Numbered from the stretch's first letter, positions 29,968 to 39,128 are shown. The stretch is 64,000 nucleotides of DNA from an uncultured beta proteobacterium (GCA_903823025.1 CAIJRK010000058.1:62001-126000), one strand, 5' to 3'. Notes: a model not told the origin generated them from the letters alone. Numbers and translations are program-made.

Positions 29968-30924
29968 TTATAAATCGCGCGAATTAGGACGCGGGATTTT
30001 CTTGAACCGAATCTTGCGATCCAGCTCAATCGCGTCTTTCTTGACCTGCCGCTCGGCATCCATCTTTTGCCCTACGGCCAGCCAGCCGGCAAACTCATCA
30101 GGCGTTTCCAGCGTGATGCGGCCCATCGCCGCCGCCCGAAAATCATAGATAGCGATTTCAGCGGCCTTCTGCAAATCAACGCGATTACCGCTTTGCAACG
30201 CCCCGCGCTTGCGCCCAATCGCTGACAACAACGCTTCTTCGGTCAGGGCGGCTATGCCGGTCAGCTTGAAGCGTGCCTCCACCAGCGGGGCGTAATGTGT
30301 TTTCAGGTAATCCAGCAGTTCCAGCGCGACCTCTTCTTCACTGAATGCGTTGCGGCCAATGGCACCGCTGGCGGCCAGGTTGTAGCCGCTCTTGGCGACG
30401 ATGATGCGCGGCCACAACATGCCGGGCGTGTCGTACAGATAGAAGTCATCGGCCAGAGAAATCCGCTGCTCCAGTTTGGTGACGCCCGCCTCATCGCCGG
30501 TTTTGGTGGCGCGCTTGCCCACAAGTGTGTTGATGAGTGTGGACTTGCCCACATTGGGAATGCCGCAAATCAGCACGCGCATCGGCTTGGTGTTGCCACC
30601 CCGATTCGGGGCCAACTCGAAGCACGCTTTAGCCAGCGCTTTGGCGGGTGCGCTCACGCTGGCATCCAGTCCAATCGCCCGGGTGTCGGGCAAATGGTTG
30701 TAATGAGCGAGCCACTGAACGGTGCGCGCGGGGTCGGCCAAGTCTTGTTTGTTCAACACTTTGAGCGCGGGTTTGCCCGCCGTCAACTCAGCCAACATTG
30801 GGTTAGCGCTTGAGCCGGGCAGACGGGCATCGAGCAACTCAATGACCACATCAATATTTTTGATACGGTCGCCGATGGCTTTTTTGGTCAAATGCATATG
30901 ACCGGGGAACCACTGAATTGCCAT
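29968..30924 (-). CDS. Ribosome biogenesis GTPase YlqF/RbgA-like
   Basis: Circularly permuted GTPase of 318 residues, motifs in the order G4-G5-G1-G2-G3: NKQDLAD (G4), then G1 GIPNVGKSTLINTL, and DTPG (G3). The N-terminal WFPGHMHLTKKAI and C-terminal RNA-binding-like domain match YlqF/RbgA, which helps assemble the large ribosomal subunit. The ATG at 30924 starts right before the conserved WFPGHM; longer upstream reading is not supported. Confidence 0.88.
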   Translation of the reverse strand: MAIQWFPGHMHLTKKAIGDRIKNIDVVIELLDARLPGSSANPMLAELTAGKPALKVLNKQDLADPARTVQWLAHYNHLPDTRAIGLDASVSAPAKALAKACFELAPNRGGNTKPMRVLICGIPNVGKSTLINTLVGKRATKTGDEAGVTKLEQRISLADDFYLYDTPGMLWPRIIVAKSGYNLAASGAIGRNAFSEEEVALELLDYLKTHYAPLVEARFKLTGIAALTEEALLSAIGRKRGALQSGNRVDLQKAAEIAIYDFRAAAMGRITLETPDEFAGWLAVGQKMDAERQVKKDAIELDRKIRFKKIPRPNSRDL

Positions 30925-31154
30925 TTTTTGATTGCTCCTATTAACTACAAAATGCACGCCACCCCAGCCAGCCGAAGCAAAGCCGGTGACGCAGGGAATG
31001 GCGAAACGCATTGTCCCCCGCCATGGACGCGACCGGCGCAGTGACGCCAAATCAGTTTAAGAAAATCGGGATTTTTAAAGGGCGCAGCAGGCGGCAAAGG
31101 CGGTTGAGCGCGCTTTTTATAAAATAAAAAATTGTTAACCCTTCGGAGAATTCA

Positions 31155-31838
31155 ATGACCCAGCACGCCCACATCATCCAGCAACCCCAACCCAAAGCAG
31201 CCCAGCTAATTTTGTTGTTTCACGGCGCCGACTCGGACGCGCAGGCCATGCGACCTATGGGCGAGCGTCTGGCTATCGAATTTCCGAAAGCCATGGTGGT
31301 GGCCGTAGCGGTCGTGACGACCAACCCAAGTTCCGGCATGTCCGAGGGTTTTCAATGGTTTTCTGAAGTCGGCCTCACGGAAGAAAATCAGGTGACCCGT
31401 GTCGCAGAAGCGATGCCCGCTTTTGAGGCCTGCGTCGCCCATTGGCAGCAGCAAGCCGGGGTGGATGCCAGCGCGACGGCCTTAATCGGCTTCGCGCAAG
31501 GTGCCACGATGGCACTTGAATCGACCAAACGGGCGGCGGCTTTGGCCTCGCGGGTGTTCGCCATCAGCGGGCGCTTTGCGACGCTGCCCGACACGGCAGC
31601 AGAGGCCATCACGATCCACTTTCTGCACGGCAAGGCCGACACCGTCATGGGCTATCGCCACGCGGTCGAAGCGGCGCACCGTCTGCGTGATTTGGGTGCC
31701 GACATCACGGCTGAAGTGCTGCCCTTTATCGGCCATGAAATTCATCCCGATTTTGTGGATTTGGTAGTGGTCAAACTCAGCACGCACTTGCATCAGCGGC
31801 TCTGGGCTGAAGCCCTCAAAGTTGACCCGCAAGCTTAA
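31155..31838 (+). CDS. ypfH: YpfH-like esterase lacking the nucleophile serine
   Basis: Alpha/beta-hydrolase of 227 residues, close to E. coli YpfH in order: LILLFHGADSDAQAM, GFQWFS, LIGFAQGATMALES, FLHGKADTVM, IGHEIHPDF. The nucleophile elbow, GFSQG in YpfH, reads GFAQG here (Ala114, codon 31494-31496, GCG). Asp162 and His194 of the triad are kept. The Ser-to-Ala change should abolish normal hydrolysis, while the rest is intact. A GGAG ribosome site precedes the ATG. The stop overlaps by 4 bases the stop of the convergent gene. Confidence 0.85.
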   Translation: MTQHAHIIQQPQPKAAQLILLFHGADSDAQAMRPMGERLAIEFPKAMVVAVAVVTTNPSSGMSEGFQWFSEVGLTEENQVTRVAEAMPAFEACVAHWQQQAGVDASATALIGFAQGATMALESTKRAAALASRVFAISGRFATLPDTAAEAITIHFLHGKADTVMGYRHAVEAAHRLRDLGADITAEVLPFIGHEIHPDFVDLVVVKLSTHLHQRLWAEALKVDPQA

Positions 31839-32425
31839 TGCGCCTGGGTGCCCAGTTTGCGTAGTTTGTCCTGCCATTTTTGAGCGCCCGCCTCGCCCAA
31901 TTGATCCACCTGACCAATCAGCGTCTCCTTGACCGGCGAGATGCCGACAAAACCCAGCACATTGCGCTCCAGCGACTTCACGCTGTGGGCGCGAAAGTAC
32001 CAGCGGTAAAGCAACGCGGGCATCCCCATGGTGACGACGACACGGGCCGAGCGTCCGGTCAAGCCTTTTTTACCAAATGGGTTGGTTCCGTCGGACTTGA
32101 ACGCAAAACCCGGACGCGCCACCTGCTCCAAAAATCCTTTGAGCAAAGCGGGCATATCGCCCAGCCATAACGGAAAAAACAGCACGATATGCTGTGCCCA
32201 GGCGATGTCCGCCTGCGCTTGCGCCAGCGAAGGCGGCAACGCACCTTCTTGCCAAGCCTGTTGACTGCGTAACAAAGGAAAATCGAGATGTGCCACCTCA
32301 ACCTGGCGCACCTCGTGCCCCGCCGCCTGCGCGCCTTGCATGTAGGCCTCTTGCAGCGCATGGCCTAAATGGCGGGTGACGGCATCCGGGTGACCCTGAA
32401 TCAAAAGAATTTTTCGCGCATCCAT
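31835..32425 (-). CDS. NAD(P)H dehydrogenase (quinone)-like flavoprotein
   Basis: A 196-residue flavodoxin-fold protein of the MdaB/KefF group. Seen: N-terminal ILLIQGHPD, the FMN/FAD-binding HIVLFFPLWLGDMPALLKGF and the GxxG loop LTGRSARVVVTMGMP. It probably reduces quinones or related electrophiles using NAD(P)H. No adjacent K+ efflux transporter is found, so a KefF-type role is not supported. Confidence 0.85.
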   Translation of the reverse strand: MDARKILLIQGHPDAVTRHLGHALQEAYMQGAQAAGHEVRQVEVAHLDFPLLRSQQAWQEGALPPSLAQAQADIAWAQHIVLFFPLWLGDMPALLKGFLEQVARPGFAFKSDGTNPFGKKGLTGRSARVVVTMGMPALLYRWYFRAHSVKSLERNVLGFVGISPVKETLIGQVDQLGEAGAQKWQDKLRKLGTQAH

Positions 32426-32520
32426 GCTTGACTCCTTGATTTAACAAGCCGCTATCGTGGCACGCCATCCAAATTTTTTCTTTGATGCGGCGCAAGGCTA
32501 AACACGCCTTAATCGCTCAT

Positions 32521-32940
32521 TTATTCGTTGACCCGACCGCGCAAAACCTTGGTCGCAGAACGCTGGCTTTTAGCGGCACGCGCTCTCTGCTTGGAGCCGT
32601 AACTGGGTTTCGTGGCGCGGCGCGTTTTGGGAGGCCGCGCCACGCTATTCACCAGCTCATGCAAACGAATAAAAGCATCCAGCTTGTTCATCTCCTGCGT
32701 GCGGTGTTGCTGTGCTTTGATGACCAGCACGCCATCCTTGGTGATGCGGCTATCACTCAAGGCCAGCAAGCGTTCTTTGACATCGTCAGGCAAAGATGAC
32801 GCCGAAATATCAAACCGCAAATGAATCGCGCTGGACACTTTATTGACATTTTGTCCGCCGGCACCTTGCGCTCGAATGGCCGATAGTTCGACCTCGTCCT
32901 CGTTGATTTCAAGCAGCGCCAGGGATGTAGATTCAGCCAT
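32521..32940 (-). CDS. arfB: Peptidyl-tRNA hydrolase ArfB
   Basis: Rescues stalled ribosomes by hydrolysing peptidyl-tRNA in the empty A site. The 139-residue protein carries the GGQ motif in IRAQGAGGQNVNKV, HLRFDI and the long basic C-terminal tail (RRATKPSYGSKQRARAAKSQ) that enters the mRNA channel. The ATG at 32940 is chosen because ArfB begins shortly before the GGQ core. It is last of the aroQ-trhP-arfB run, 22 bases after trhP. Confidence 0.93.
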   Translation of the reverse strand: MAESTSLALLEINEDEVELSAIRAQGAGGQNVNKVSSAIHLRFDISASSLPDDVKERLLALSDSRITKDGVLVIKAQQHRTQEMNKLDAFIRLHELVNSVARPPKTRRATKPSYGSKQRARAAKSQRSATKVLRGRVNE

Positions 32941-32962
32941 GAAAAATCTCTCGTTCACGCGC

Positions 32963-34300
32963 TCAGGCGCTAACCTGATTAGGCGTGCCTTCAAACTCCG
33001 TGTCTGCCACATAACGCGCCACAAACGCACCGACCGCGCTGGCAGGCAACGGCAACCACACCACATGGCCACTGCCCGGCGCCACCGTCATCGGCACCGC
33101 TTCGGTATTTTCCATGCTGATCAGCTGCACATTTTGATTACCGCCCGGCTGAATAATCTCCAGCCAATCGCCCACCGCAAAACGGTTCTTAACCCGCACT
33201 TCAGCCAAGCCACGTACAGCGTCAAACGACACCACATCGCCCACATACAAACTGCGGCCCGACTCGGAATAACCGCGCAAATAATTTTGCGTGGACTCCG
33301 GCGTGTGACGCTGGAAAAAGCCCGAGGTGTAACCCCGATTCGCCAAGCCTTCGAGTTGTCCTAACAATGCCGGGTCCAACGCGCGGCCCGCCACCGCATC
33401 GTCAATCGCCTGACGGTAGGTTTGCGTCGTGCGCGCCACGTAATACGGACTCTTGGTGCGGCCTTCGATCTTGAGCGAATCAACGCCGATTTCTACCAGC
33501 CGCTGAACGTGTTCTATCGCGCGCAAGTCTTTTGAATTCATCACGTAGGTGCCGTGTTCATCCTCTTCAATCGGCATGTAACTACCGGGCCGCTGGCTTT
33601 CTTCAATCATATAAACCTCGGCACGTTTTTCAGCCTCTTGCGGTGCGAAAATATCGCCCGAGGCATCCACCACGCCGGGCAAAGTTTTGTAATCCCAACG
33701 GCAAGAATTGGTGCAACTCCCCTGATTCGCGTCGCGGTGATTGAAGTAGCCCGACAACAAGCAACGCCCCGAATAAGCGATGCACAACGCGCCGTGAACA
33801 AACACTTCCAACTCGGTGTCCGGGCACTCCTGGCGAATCTGCGCGACCTGATCCAACGAGAGTTCCCGCGACAAAATAACCCGACTCACGCCAACGCTTT
33901 TCCAGAATTTAACAGCCGCTGAATTCACCGTATTGGCTTGCACTGACAAGTGAATTTCCATCTCGGGCCACGTCTCGCGCACCATCATGATCAGACCGGG
34001 GTCGGACATGATCATGGCGTCTGGCTTCAAAGCAATCACCGGGGCCATGTTCTGCACATAGCTCTTGATCTTGTTGTCGTGCGGGAAGATGTTGGACACC
34101 AGATAGAACTTGTTGCCCAGTTCGTGCGCCCGATCAACGCCTTGTTTGAGTACCTCGATATTGCCAAAATCGTTGTTGCGCACGCGCAAGGAATAGCGTG
34201 GTTGGCCCGCATAAACCGCCGTGGCGCCAAAGGCCATCGCGGTTTCCAACATCGTCAAGGAGCCAGCGGGGGCCAAGAGTTCAGGTGTTTTAAAAGTCAT
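32963..34300 (-). CDS. trhP: U32-family protein TrhP (YegQ-like)
   Basis: Peptidase U32-family protein needed for prephenate-dependent 5-hydroxyuridine (ho5U) formation at tRNA position 34 in E. coli. The 445-residue protein starts TFKTPELLAPAGS, has the U32 signature ELEVFVHGALCIAYSGRC, LSGYFNHRDANQGSC (Fe-S cysteines) and DSLKIEGRTKSPYYVA. Start ATG 34300 is two bases past the aroQ stop. Pairing with aroQ is notable since its product pathway supplies prephenate/chorismate (inference). Confidence 0.9.
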   Translation of the reverse strand: MTFKTPELLAPAGSLTMLETAMAFGATAVYAGQPRYSLRVRNNDFGNIEVLKQGVDRAHELGNKFYLVSNIFPHDNKIKSYVQNMAPVIALKPDAMIMSDPGLIMMVRETWPEMEIHLSVQANTVNSAAVKFWKSVGVSRVILSRELSLDQVAQIRQECPDTELEVFVHGALCIAYSGRCLLSGYFNHRDANQGSCTNSCRWDYKTLPGVVDASGDIFAPQEAEKRAEVYMIEESQRPGSYMPIEEDEHGTYVMNSKDLRAIEHVQRLVEIGVDSLKIEGRTKSPYYVARTTQTYRQAIDDAVAGRALDPALLGQLEGLANRGYTSGFFQRHTPESTQNYLRGYSESGRSLYVGDVVSFDAVRGLAEVRVKNRFAVGDWLEIIQPGGNQNVQLISMENTEAVPMTVAPGSGHVVWLPLPASAVGAFVARYVADTEFEGTPNQVSA

Positions 34301-34302
34301 GT

Positions 34303-34758
34303 TTATTCTCCTGGTTGTATCGTCGCTAAACCGGCAATGGCCAAGGCATAACCACTGACCCCCAAGCCGCACATCACCGCTTTGGCCGCTGGCGAAATGT
34401 AGGAGTGATGGCGAAATGCCTCACGCGCAAACACGTTTGAAATGTGCAATTCAATCAGGCTGATGCCTGTGCCTTTGATCGCGTCAAACAACGCAATCGA
34501 CGTGTGCGTGTAAGCCCCGGCATTCAGAATTACGCCCGCTAAATGGCCAGCGGCGTGCAACCGCCCGGCCTCATGCAGCCAGTCCACCAATTCACCTTCG
34601 TGGTTGCTCTGGCGAAAGTCCAGCGTAAACCCGTGCGTGGCGCAAGCCTGCGCGCACAGCTTTTCGACATCAGCCAGCGTTTGTGCGCCGTACACAGCCG
34701 GTTCACGCGAACCCAGCAAATTGAGGTTAGGGCCATTCAGAATCAAGGCAGTTTTCAT
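34303..34758 (-). CDS. aroQ: 3-dehydroquinate dehydratase type II
   Basis: Third step of the shikimate pathway. The 151-residue protein has the family N-terminus LILNGPNLNLLGSREPAVYG (Tyr of the active-site loop), QSNHEGELVDWLHEA, NAGAYTHTSIAL and ELHISNVFAREAFRHHS. Cyd genes lie upstream with a 67-base gap; it is in a run with trhP and arfB. A longer start at 34776 adds six residues and is less likely. Confidence 0.95.
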   Translation of the reverse strand: MKTALILNGPNLNLLGSREPAVYGAQTLADVEKLCAQACATHGFTLDFRQSNHEGELVDWLHEAGRLHAAGHLAGVILNAGAYTHTSIALFDAIKGTGISLIELHISNVFAREAFRHHSYISPAAKAVMCGLGVSGYALAIAGLATIQPGE

Positions 34759-34825
34759 CAGCAAATTTCCAATCATCAGTGGGAGTCAGGGCGCTCCTTT
34801 GAGTCTGATTATCGGGGCTGCTATT

Positions 34826-35860
34826 TCAGTATTTCAAAGCCGTCGATTTACCCCAGAACACGCGGTAGGCAAACACGGTGTAACCAATGATCACAGGCAG
34901 CACGACCACCACGCCGTAAAAGATCACCAGCAGCGCCTCTGGCGAACTGGCCGCTTGCCAGACCGTGAGGCGGTCCACCACCAACCACGGAAACAGACTG
35001 TAGGCCAAGCCATAAAACGCCAGCAAAAACACGCCAACGGTGCAGGCAAACGGCACGGCTGCACCGTAGTGATTGTCCTGCGCCAGCCGTGTTGGCAGTC
35101 GTTTCAAACTGCGCGCCATCAGCCAGAAAAGCGCCACGGTCATTGCCGGAATCGGCAGCAACATCACGACGTTGGGGAAGCTGAACCATTTCTCGAAAAT
35201 GTGCGGACTCACCAAAGGCGTGACCAACGAAATCGCCACGACGCCTGCCGCTGTGAACCACAGACTCCCACGCGCCCAACGCACCGCCTTGAGTTGCAAC
35301 ACACCTTCGCTTTTCATGATCAGCCAACCGGCACCCAGCAAGCAATAAGCAGCCACCAAACACAGGCCAATCAGTGCGCTAAACAAATGGCTTGACACAT
35401 CTTCCTTGAAGCCGGTGATCAAACTGCCCAACATATAACCTTGTGACCAACTAGCCAGCAGGGAACCGGTGTAAAAAGCCCGGTCCCAAATAGGCTTGTG
35501 TTTGGCTCGCGCTTTGACCCGGAAATCAAACGCCACACCGCGCAACATCAGCGCCACCAGCATCAGCGCCACAGGCAAATACAGCGAACCCAAAATCACG
35601 CCATGCGCCATGGGGAAGGCCACCAAAAGCACACCGACACCCAGCACCAGCCAAGTTTCGTTGGCGTCCCAGAACGGGCCAATGCTGGCAATCATGGCGT
35701 CTTTTTGCGCCTCATCATCGGCCCGGCGCAGCAGCACGCCAACGCCCAAGTCGTAGCCATCCAAAATGACGTAGGCCAGCATGGCCAGCGCCATCACCAA
35801 GGCGAAGACCAAAGGCAACCAACCGGCAGGCTGGGTCAGGTCGGGAATGAGATCAAGCAT
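34826..35860 (-). CDS. cydB: Cytochrome bd-type quinol oxidase subunit II
   Basis: Membrane subunit of cytochrome bd; 344 residues, eight or nine hydrophobic segments. Recognisable: LVFALVMALAMLAYVILDGYDLG (N-terminal), GVAFDFRVKAR, SLITGF and ANETWLVLGVGVLL. Its start overlaps the cydA stop by 8 bases, implying coupled translation. No cydX-like small subunit is readable between cydB and aroQ. Confidence 0.95.
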   Translation of the reverse strand: MLDLIPDLTQPAGWLPLVFALVMALAMLAYVILDGYDLGVGVLLRRADDEAQKDAMIASIGPFWDANETWLVLGVGVLLVAFPMAHGVILGSLYLPVALMLVALMLRGVAFDFRVKARAKHKPIWDRAFYTGSLLASWSQGYMLGSLITGFKEDVSSHLFSALIGLCLVAAYCLLGAGWLIMKSEGVLQLKAVRWARGSLWFTAAGVVAISLVTPLVSPHIFEKWFSFPNVVMLLPIPAMTVALFWLMARSLKRLPTRLAQDNHYGAAVPFACTVGVFLLAFYGLAYSLFPWLVVDRLTVWQAASSPEALLVIFYGVVVVLPVIIGYTVFAYRVFWGKSTALKY

Positions 35861-37226
35861 GTTTTTCTCCAGTCACTTCCGGGTGGGCATTGGCAACGCC
35901 TTCGGTTGTCACCGCGTCGTCCTTTAATGTCGCTTTTTTAGCCAAATGAAACACCACGCTGATATAGGAAATCAGCAGCGTGACGTACAGCGCCAGATAA
36001 ACCACCAAGGTGATCAAGATATTGCTGGCCGGCACTTTGGACGCAGCTTGCGCGGCTGTCAGAACGCCGTGGACCAGCCAGGGTTGGCGGCCAATCTCCG
36101 TCACATACCAACCCGACAGGAGCGCAACCCAGCCCGCAAAAGTCATGGCAACCAACACCCGCGCCAGCCACGGTCGAATGGCCTGTTGTTTGCGGGTTTG
36201 CCAAACACTCAACCAACTCACCGCCAGCATCAACAAACCGACACCGACCATGACTCGAAAGGCCCAAAACACGGGCGCCACCGGCGGATGCAAATCACCA
36301 AACTCTTTAATGCCTTTGACCTCGCCATTCCAGTCGTGCGTGAGGTAGAACGAGGCCAGCTTAGGAATAGCAATCTCATATTTATTGCTCTGCGTGGCGG
36401 CATCCGGTATGGCAAACAGCACGGCAGGCGCGCCACGTTGCGTCTCCCAAATACCTTCCATGGCGGCAATCTTGGCGGGCTGATGTTTCAGCGTATTCAC
36501 GCCGTGCATATCGCCCACCACAATCTGAATCGGAATCAAAAAAGCGGCCAGATAAATGCCGGTGCGCAAACCCGCATTCACATCCGCGCCCCGGTCATTT
36601 TTAAGCCACCGAAAAGCGCTGATACCGGCCAGCAAAAACGCCACGGTCAAGCCCGAGGCAATCAGCATATGGCTAAGTCGATAGGGAAACGACGGGTTAA
36701 AAATCACTTCAAACCAGCTCGTGACGTGGGCTTGGCCGTTGATCATTTCAAAGCCCGTGGGCGTGTGCATCCAGGAATTGAGCGCCAAAATCCAGAACGC
36801 CGACATCGTCGTGCCGACGGCGACCAGCAAGGTGGCGATGGTGTGGACGCGCTCACTGACGCGCCCGCGTCCAAACAACATGATGCCCAGCATGGTGGCT
36901 TCTAAAAAGAAAGCAGTGAGCACTTCATAAGCCAACAACGGCCCGGCAACATTGCCGACCGTGGTCATAAAACCGGGCCAGTTGGTGCCAAACTGAAAAC
37001 TCATCGTGATGCCGCTCACCACACCCAGCGCAAACGTGAGCGCAAAAATTTTCACCCAAAATTGATAGGCTGCCATCCAGTGCGCCTGACCCGTGGCCAC
37101 AAAGCGGGTCTTGAAAAACAGCAACACCCAGCCCATCGCAATGCTGATGGTCGGGAACAGAATGTGAAAGGTCATGTTGGTCGCAAACTGAATGCGCGCC
37201 AGCACTACCGGGTCAAACGTTTCCAT
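35853..37226 (-). CDS. cydA: Cytochrome bd-type quinol oxidase subunit I, CIO-like
   Basis: Carries haems b558, b595 and d and oxidises quinol. The 457-residue protein has ARIQFATNMTFHILFPT with the N-terminal His ligand, the SFQFGTNWPGF motif, SHM (haem d/b595 region) and GWYVTEIGRQPW. It lacks the long Q-loop insertion of E. coli CydA, so it belongs to the short-Q-loop, cyanide-insensitive (CIO) group. Its 5' end overlaps gbsR by 14 bases; a perfect FNR-type box lies upstream of gbsR. Confidence 0.95.
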   Translation of the reverse strand: METFDPVVLARIQFATNMTFHILFPTISIAMGWVLLFFKTRFVATGQAHWMAAYQFWVKIFALTFALGVVSGITMSFQFGTNWPGFMTTVGNVAGPLLAYEVLTAFFLEATMLGIMLFGRGRVSERVHTIATLLVAVGTTMSAFWILALNSWMHTPTGFEMINGQAHVTSWFEVIFNPSFPYRLSHMLIASGLTVAFLLAGISAFRWLKNDRGADVNAGLRTGIYLAAFLIPIQIVVGDMHGVNTLKHQPAKIAAMEGIWETQRGAPAVLFAIPDAATQSNKYEIAIPKLASFYLTHDWNGEVKGIKEFGDLHPPVAPVFWAFRVMVGVGLLMLAVSWLSVWQTRKQQAIRPWLARVLVAMTFAGWVALLSGWYVTEIGRQPWLVHGVLTAAQAASKVPASNILITLVVYLALYVTLLISYISVVFHLAKKATLKDDAVTTEGVANAHPEVTGEKHA

Positions 37227-37794
37227 TTTTTACCTCGTCTTTTTGTAAGGACAACACCTGTTTCACCCGGTCTTTCATCTCGACCAACTTCTGCACTTTG
37301 GAACCCATCTTCATCAGACTTGCCAACGTGGCCGAGTCCATTTTTTGCACATCGTCCAACCAATCGGTCATGCGTTCGATGAACTCGTGCATCTCTTTTA
37401 TGCGCGCCTGGGCGTGAATATCTTCAGCCACGCTGGGCTGCTCCATCAAGGCATCGCGCAGCATGGAAAGCGTGGGATCAATCTCGCGTTTGCGCCGTTC
37501 TGCCGCCAGCGTTCTAAAAATCGTCCACACATCGTCGGGTGCTTTGAAGTATTCGCGCCGGTCGTTGGGCTGGTGAATCAGGCGCACCAAACTCCACGAC
37601 TGCAACTCTTTCAGACCCATGCTCACGTTGGAGCGCGAAAAGTTAAGCGACTCGCCAATCTCATCCGCATTCAGCGGTTTGGCGGACACGTAAAGCAGCG
37701 CGTAGATTTGTCCCACGGTGCGGTTAATGCCCCAGCGACTGCCCATCTCGCCAAAGTGCAAGACAAAACGCTGAGTAAGAGGAGGAAGGTTCAT
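37213..37794 (-). CDS. GbsR/MarR-family transcriptional regulator
   Basis: The 193-residue protein has a winged-helix domain (ALLYVSAKPLNADEIGESL, then RSNVSMGLKELQSW) and a long helical C-terminal dimerisation region, as in GbsR. It is first in a three-gene operon with cydA (14-base overlap) and cydB, so it likely regulates the oxidase. A TTTCAG-N6-CTGAAA palindrome 18 bases upstream of its start could be an autoregulatory site. Confidence 0.87.
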   Translation of the reverse strand: MNLPPLTQRFVLHFGEMGSRWGINRTVGQIYALLYVSAKPLNADEIGESLNFSRSNVSMGLKELQSWSLVRLIHQPNDRREYFKAPDDVWTIFRTLAAERRKREIDPTLSMLRDALMEQPSVAEDIHAQARIKEMHEFIERMTDWLDDVQKMDSATLASLMKMGSKVQKLVEMKDRVKQVLSLQKDEVKNGNV

Positions 37795-37812
37795 AAATGC
37801 TTTCTTCTGAAT

Positions 37813-37830
37813 TTTCAGTATTTTCTGAAA
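37813..37830 (-). promoter_or_regulatory. Candidate GbsR-family operator upstream of gbsR-cydAB
   Basis: TTTCAG (37813-37818) and CTGAAA (37825-37830) form a perfect palindrome with 6-base spacer, next to a second CTGAA-TT-TTCAG repeat (37807-37818). It sits 18 to 36 bases upstream of the gbsR start, where autorepression would act. Assignment to this regulator is inferred. Confidence 0.5.
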
Positions 37831-37907
37831 TTACAGGAATTAGCATATTCAACGCACCAAATCCTTGACTTGGGATAAGGGTTATTGAATCAGAGTCTTC
37901 AAGCGTT

Positions 37908-37921
37908 TGATCTGGATCAAA
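37908..37921 (-). promoter_or_regulatory. FNR/ANR-type box upstream of gbsR-cydAB
   Basis: TTGATCTGGATCAA matches the FNR consensus TTGAT-N4-ATCAA at every conserved position. It overlaps the 3' end of the upstream MFS gene and lies about 114 bases before the gbsR start. This is a suitable place for an oxygen-responsive activator of the oxidase operon. No transcription start was mapped. Confidence 0.6.
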
Positions 37922-39116
37922 CCTTAATTAAAACAATAGGGTGCTGCAAACGCCAAACATTGAAAGCGCAAGCCGTGGCCAACAAACCCGACACGCTGGC
38001 CGCCACAAAGACCGAGGCCAATCCGTACTTGGCACTCAAAGCCCCGCCCGCCAAGCTGCCCAAAACGCCCGGAAATCCGTAGCCAATCACGGTGTAAAGC
38101 GCCTGCCCCCGGCCCCGCAAACGCCCCGGAAAATGCTGCGACAGTAAAGCGATACAGACCGAGTGGTGCGCCGCAAACGTCAGCGCGTGCAGCATTTGCG
38201 CCAGCAACAACAGCGGCAACATTGAGGCACCCGTGGCCGTCAACCCCATGCGCAGCGCCGTTGCGCCACCGCACAACATCAGCCAACCGGTCAAACTCAA
38301 CAGCGCAAGCCAGCGGCTTTGGGTAAAAAACCAGCCCACTTCGACCAGCACCGACAGCGCCCACAACAAACCGATCATGGTTTTGCTGTAACCCAAAGCA
38401 TCCAGGTACAGCGACAAGAAAACGTAAATGCCCATGTGCGCCAACACATGAAAAAACATCGAGGCAAACAGCCATTGCACGGGTCGTTGCCGCAAGACCG
38501 GCCAAACGGCGACCTTGATCGCATGGGCATGGACCTCTTCTTTCAGGTCGGGCAAAAGCCAGGTGCTGATCACCACGGCGGCCAAGGTGAAGGCCGTCCA
38601 CGCTGGAAAATGCGCCATCCCGAACTGCTCAAACCAAGCCCCCGCCGCCAGCACCGTCACCAAAAACCCCATCGATCCCCACAAGCGCACCCGCCCGTAA
38701 CGGCGAATGTCAAACGCGCCGCCGCTGCTCACCAAATGCGCCATAGCCGCCTCGCTCATCGACATCATGGCGCTGGTGTGGATAAACATCACCAACAACA
38801 CGGCGGCTAGCCAACCCACGCCCAAGTTAAACCACAACCCCACGGAGGCCAGCAAGGCCACGGTCGCGCCAAAGCGCAGCAACTTGACGCGCTCGCCCGT
38901 GTGATCGCTCAAAGCGCCCCAAGCGTAGGGCGCAAAAAGGCGCGTCGCCGCTTGCACCGAAATCAGCAGGCTGATGGTAAAAATATCCAGCCCCATATCC
39001 TTGAGCCACAGCGGCAGGTAGGGGTTGAAAAATCCGACATGGGCGAAGTAACTCGCCGAAAGCGCCGCAAAAGGAACCAGATGTCGGCGTCGGGCTGACG
39101 CAGCGGAATCGGTCAA
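37917..39116 (-). CDS. MFS transporter, LacY/HcaT-like
   Basis: Twelve-segment MFS protein of 399 residues, of the MFS_1-like/HcaT class, by ASYFAHVGFFNPYLPLWLKD, FAPYAWGALSDHTGERVKLL (loop 2-3 motif), RYGRVRLWGSMGFLV and the second-half FPGRLRGRGQALYT. Substrate unknown; relatives include a phenylpropionate permease. It follows aroC 12 bases apart but the order suggests read-through from aroC's upstream rather than a shared function. The FNR box overlaps its 3' end. Confidence 0.82.
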   Translation of the reverse strand: MTDSAASARRRHLVPFAALSASYFAHVGFFNPYLPLWLKDMGLDIFTISLLISVQAATRLFAPYAWGALSDHTGERVKLLRFGATVALLASVGLWFNLGVGWLAAVLLVMFIHTSAMMSMSEAAMAHLVSSGGAFDIRRYGRVRLWGSMGFLVTVLAAGAWFEQFGMAHFPAWTAFTLAAVVISTWLLPDLKEEVHAHAIKVAVWPVLRQRPVQWLFASMFFHVLAHMGIYVFLSLYLDALGYSKTMIGLLWALSVLVEVGWFFTQSRWLALLSLTGWLMLCGGATALRMGLTATGASMLPLLLLAQMLHALTFAAHHSVCIALLSQHFPGRLRGRGQALYTVIGYGFPGVLGSLAGGALSAKYGLASVFVAASVSGLLATACAFNVWRLQHPIVLIKV

Positions 39117-39128
39117 GTTAACCCGACG

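Noticed and set aside
34759..34825. CydX-like small subunit after cydB
   Set aside because: The 67-base gap has no open frame with a start and a membrane helix.
35946..36905. Open frame of 319 codons opposite cydA
   Set aside because: Antisense to a conserved membrane gene; Arg/His/Gln-rich shadow.
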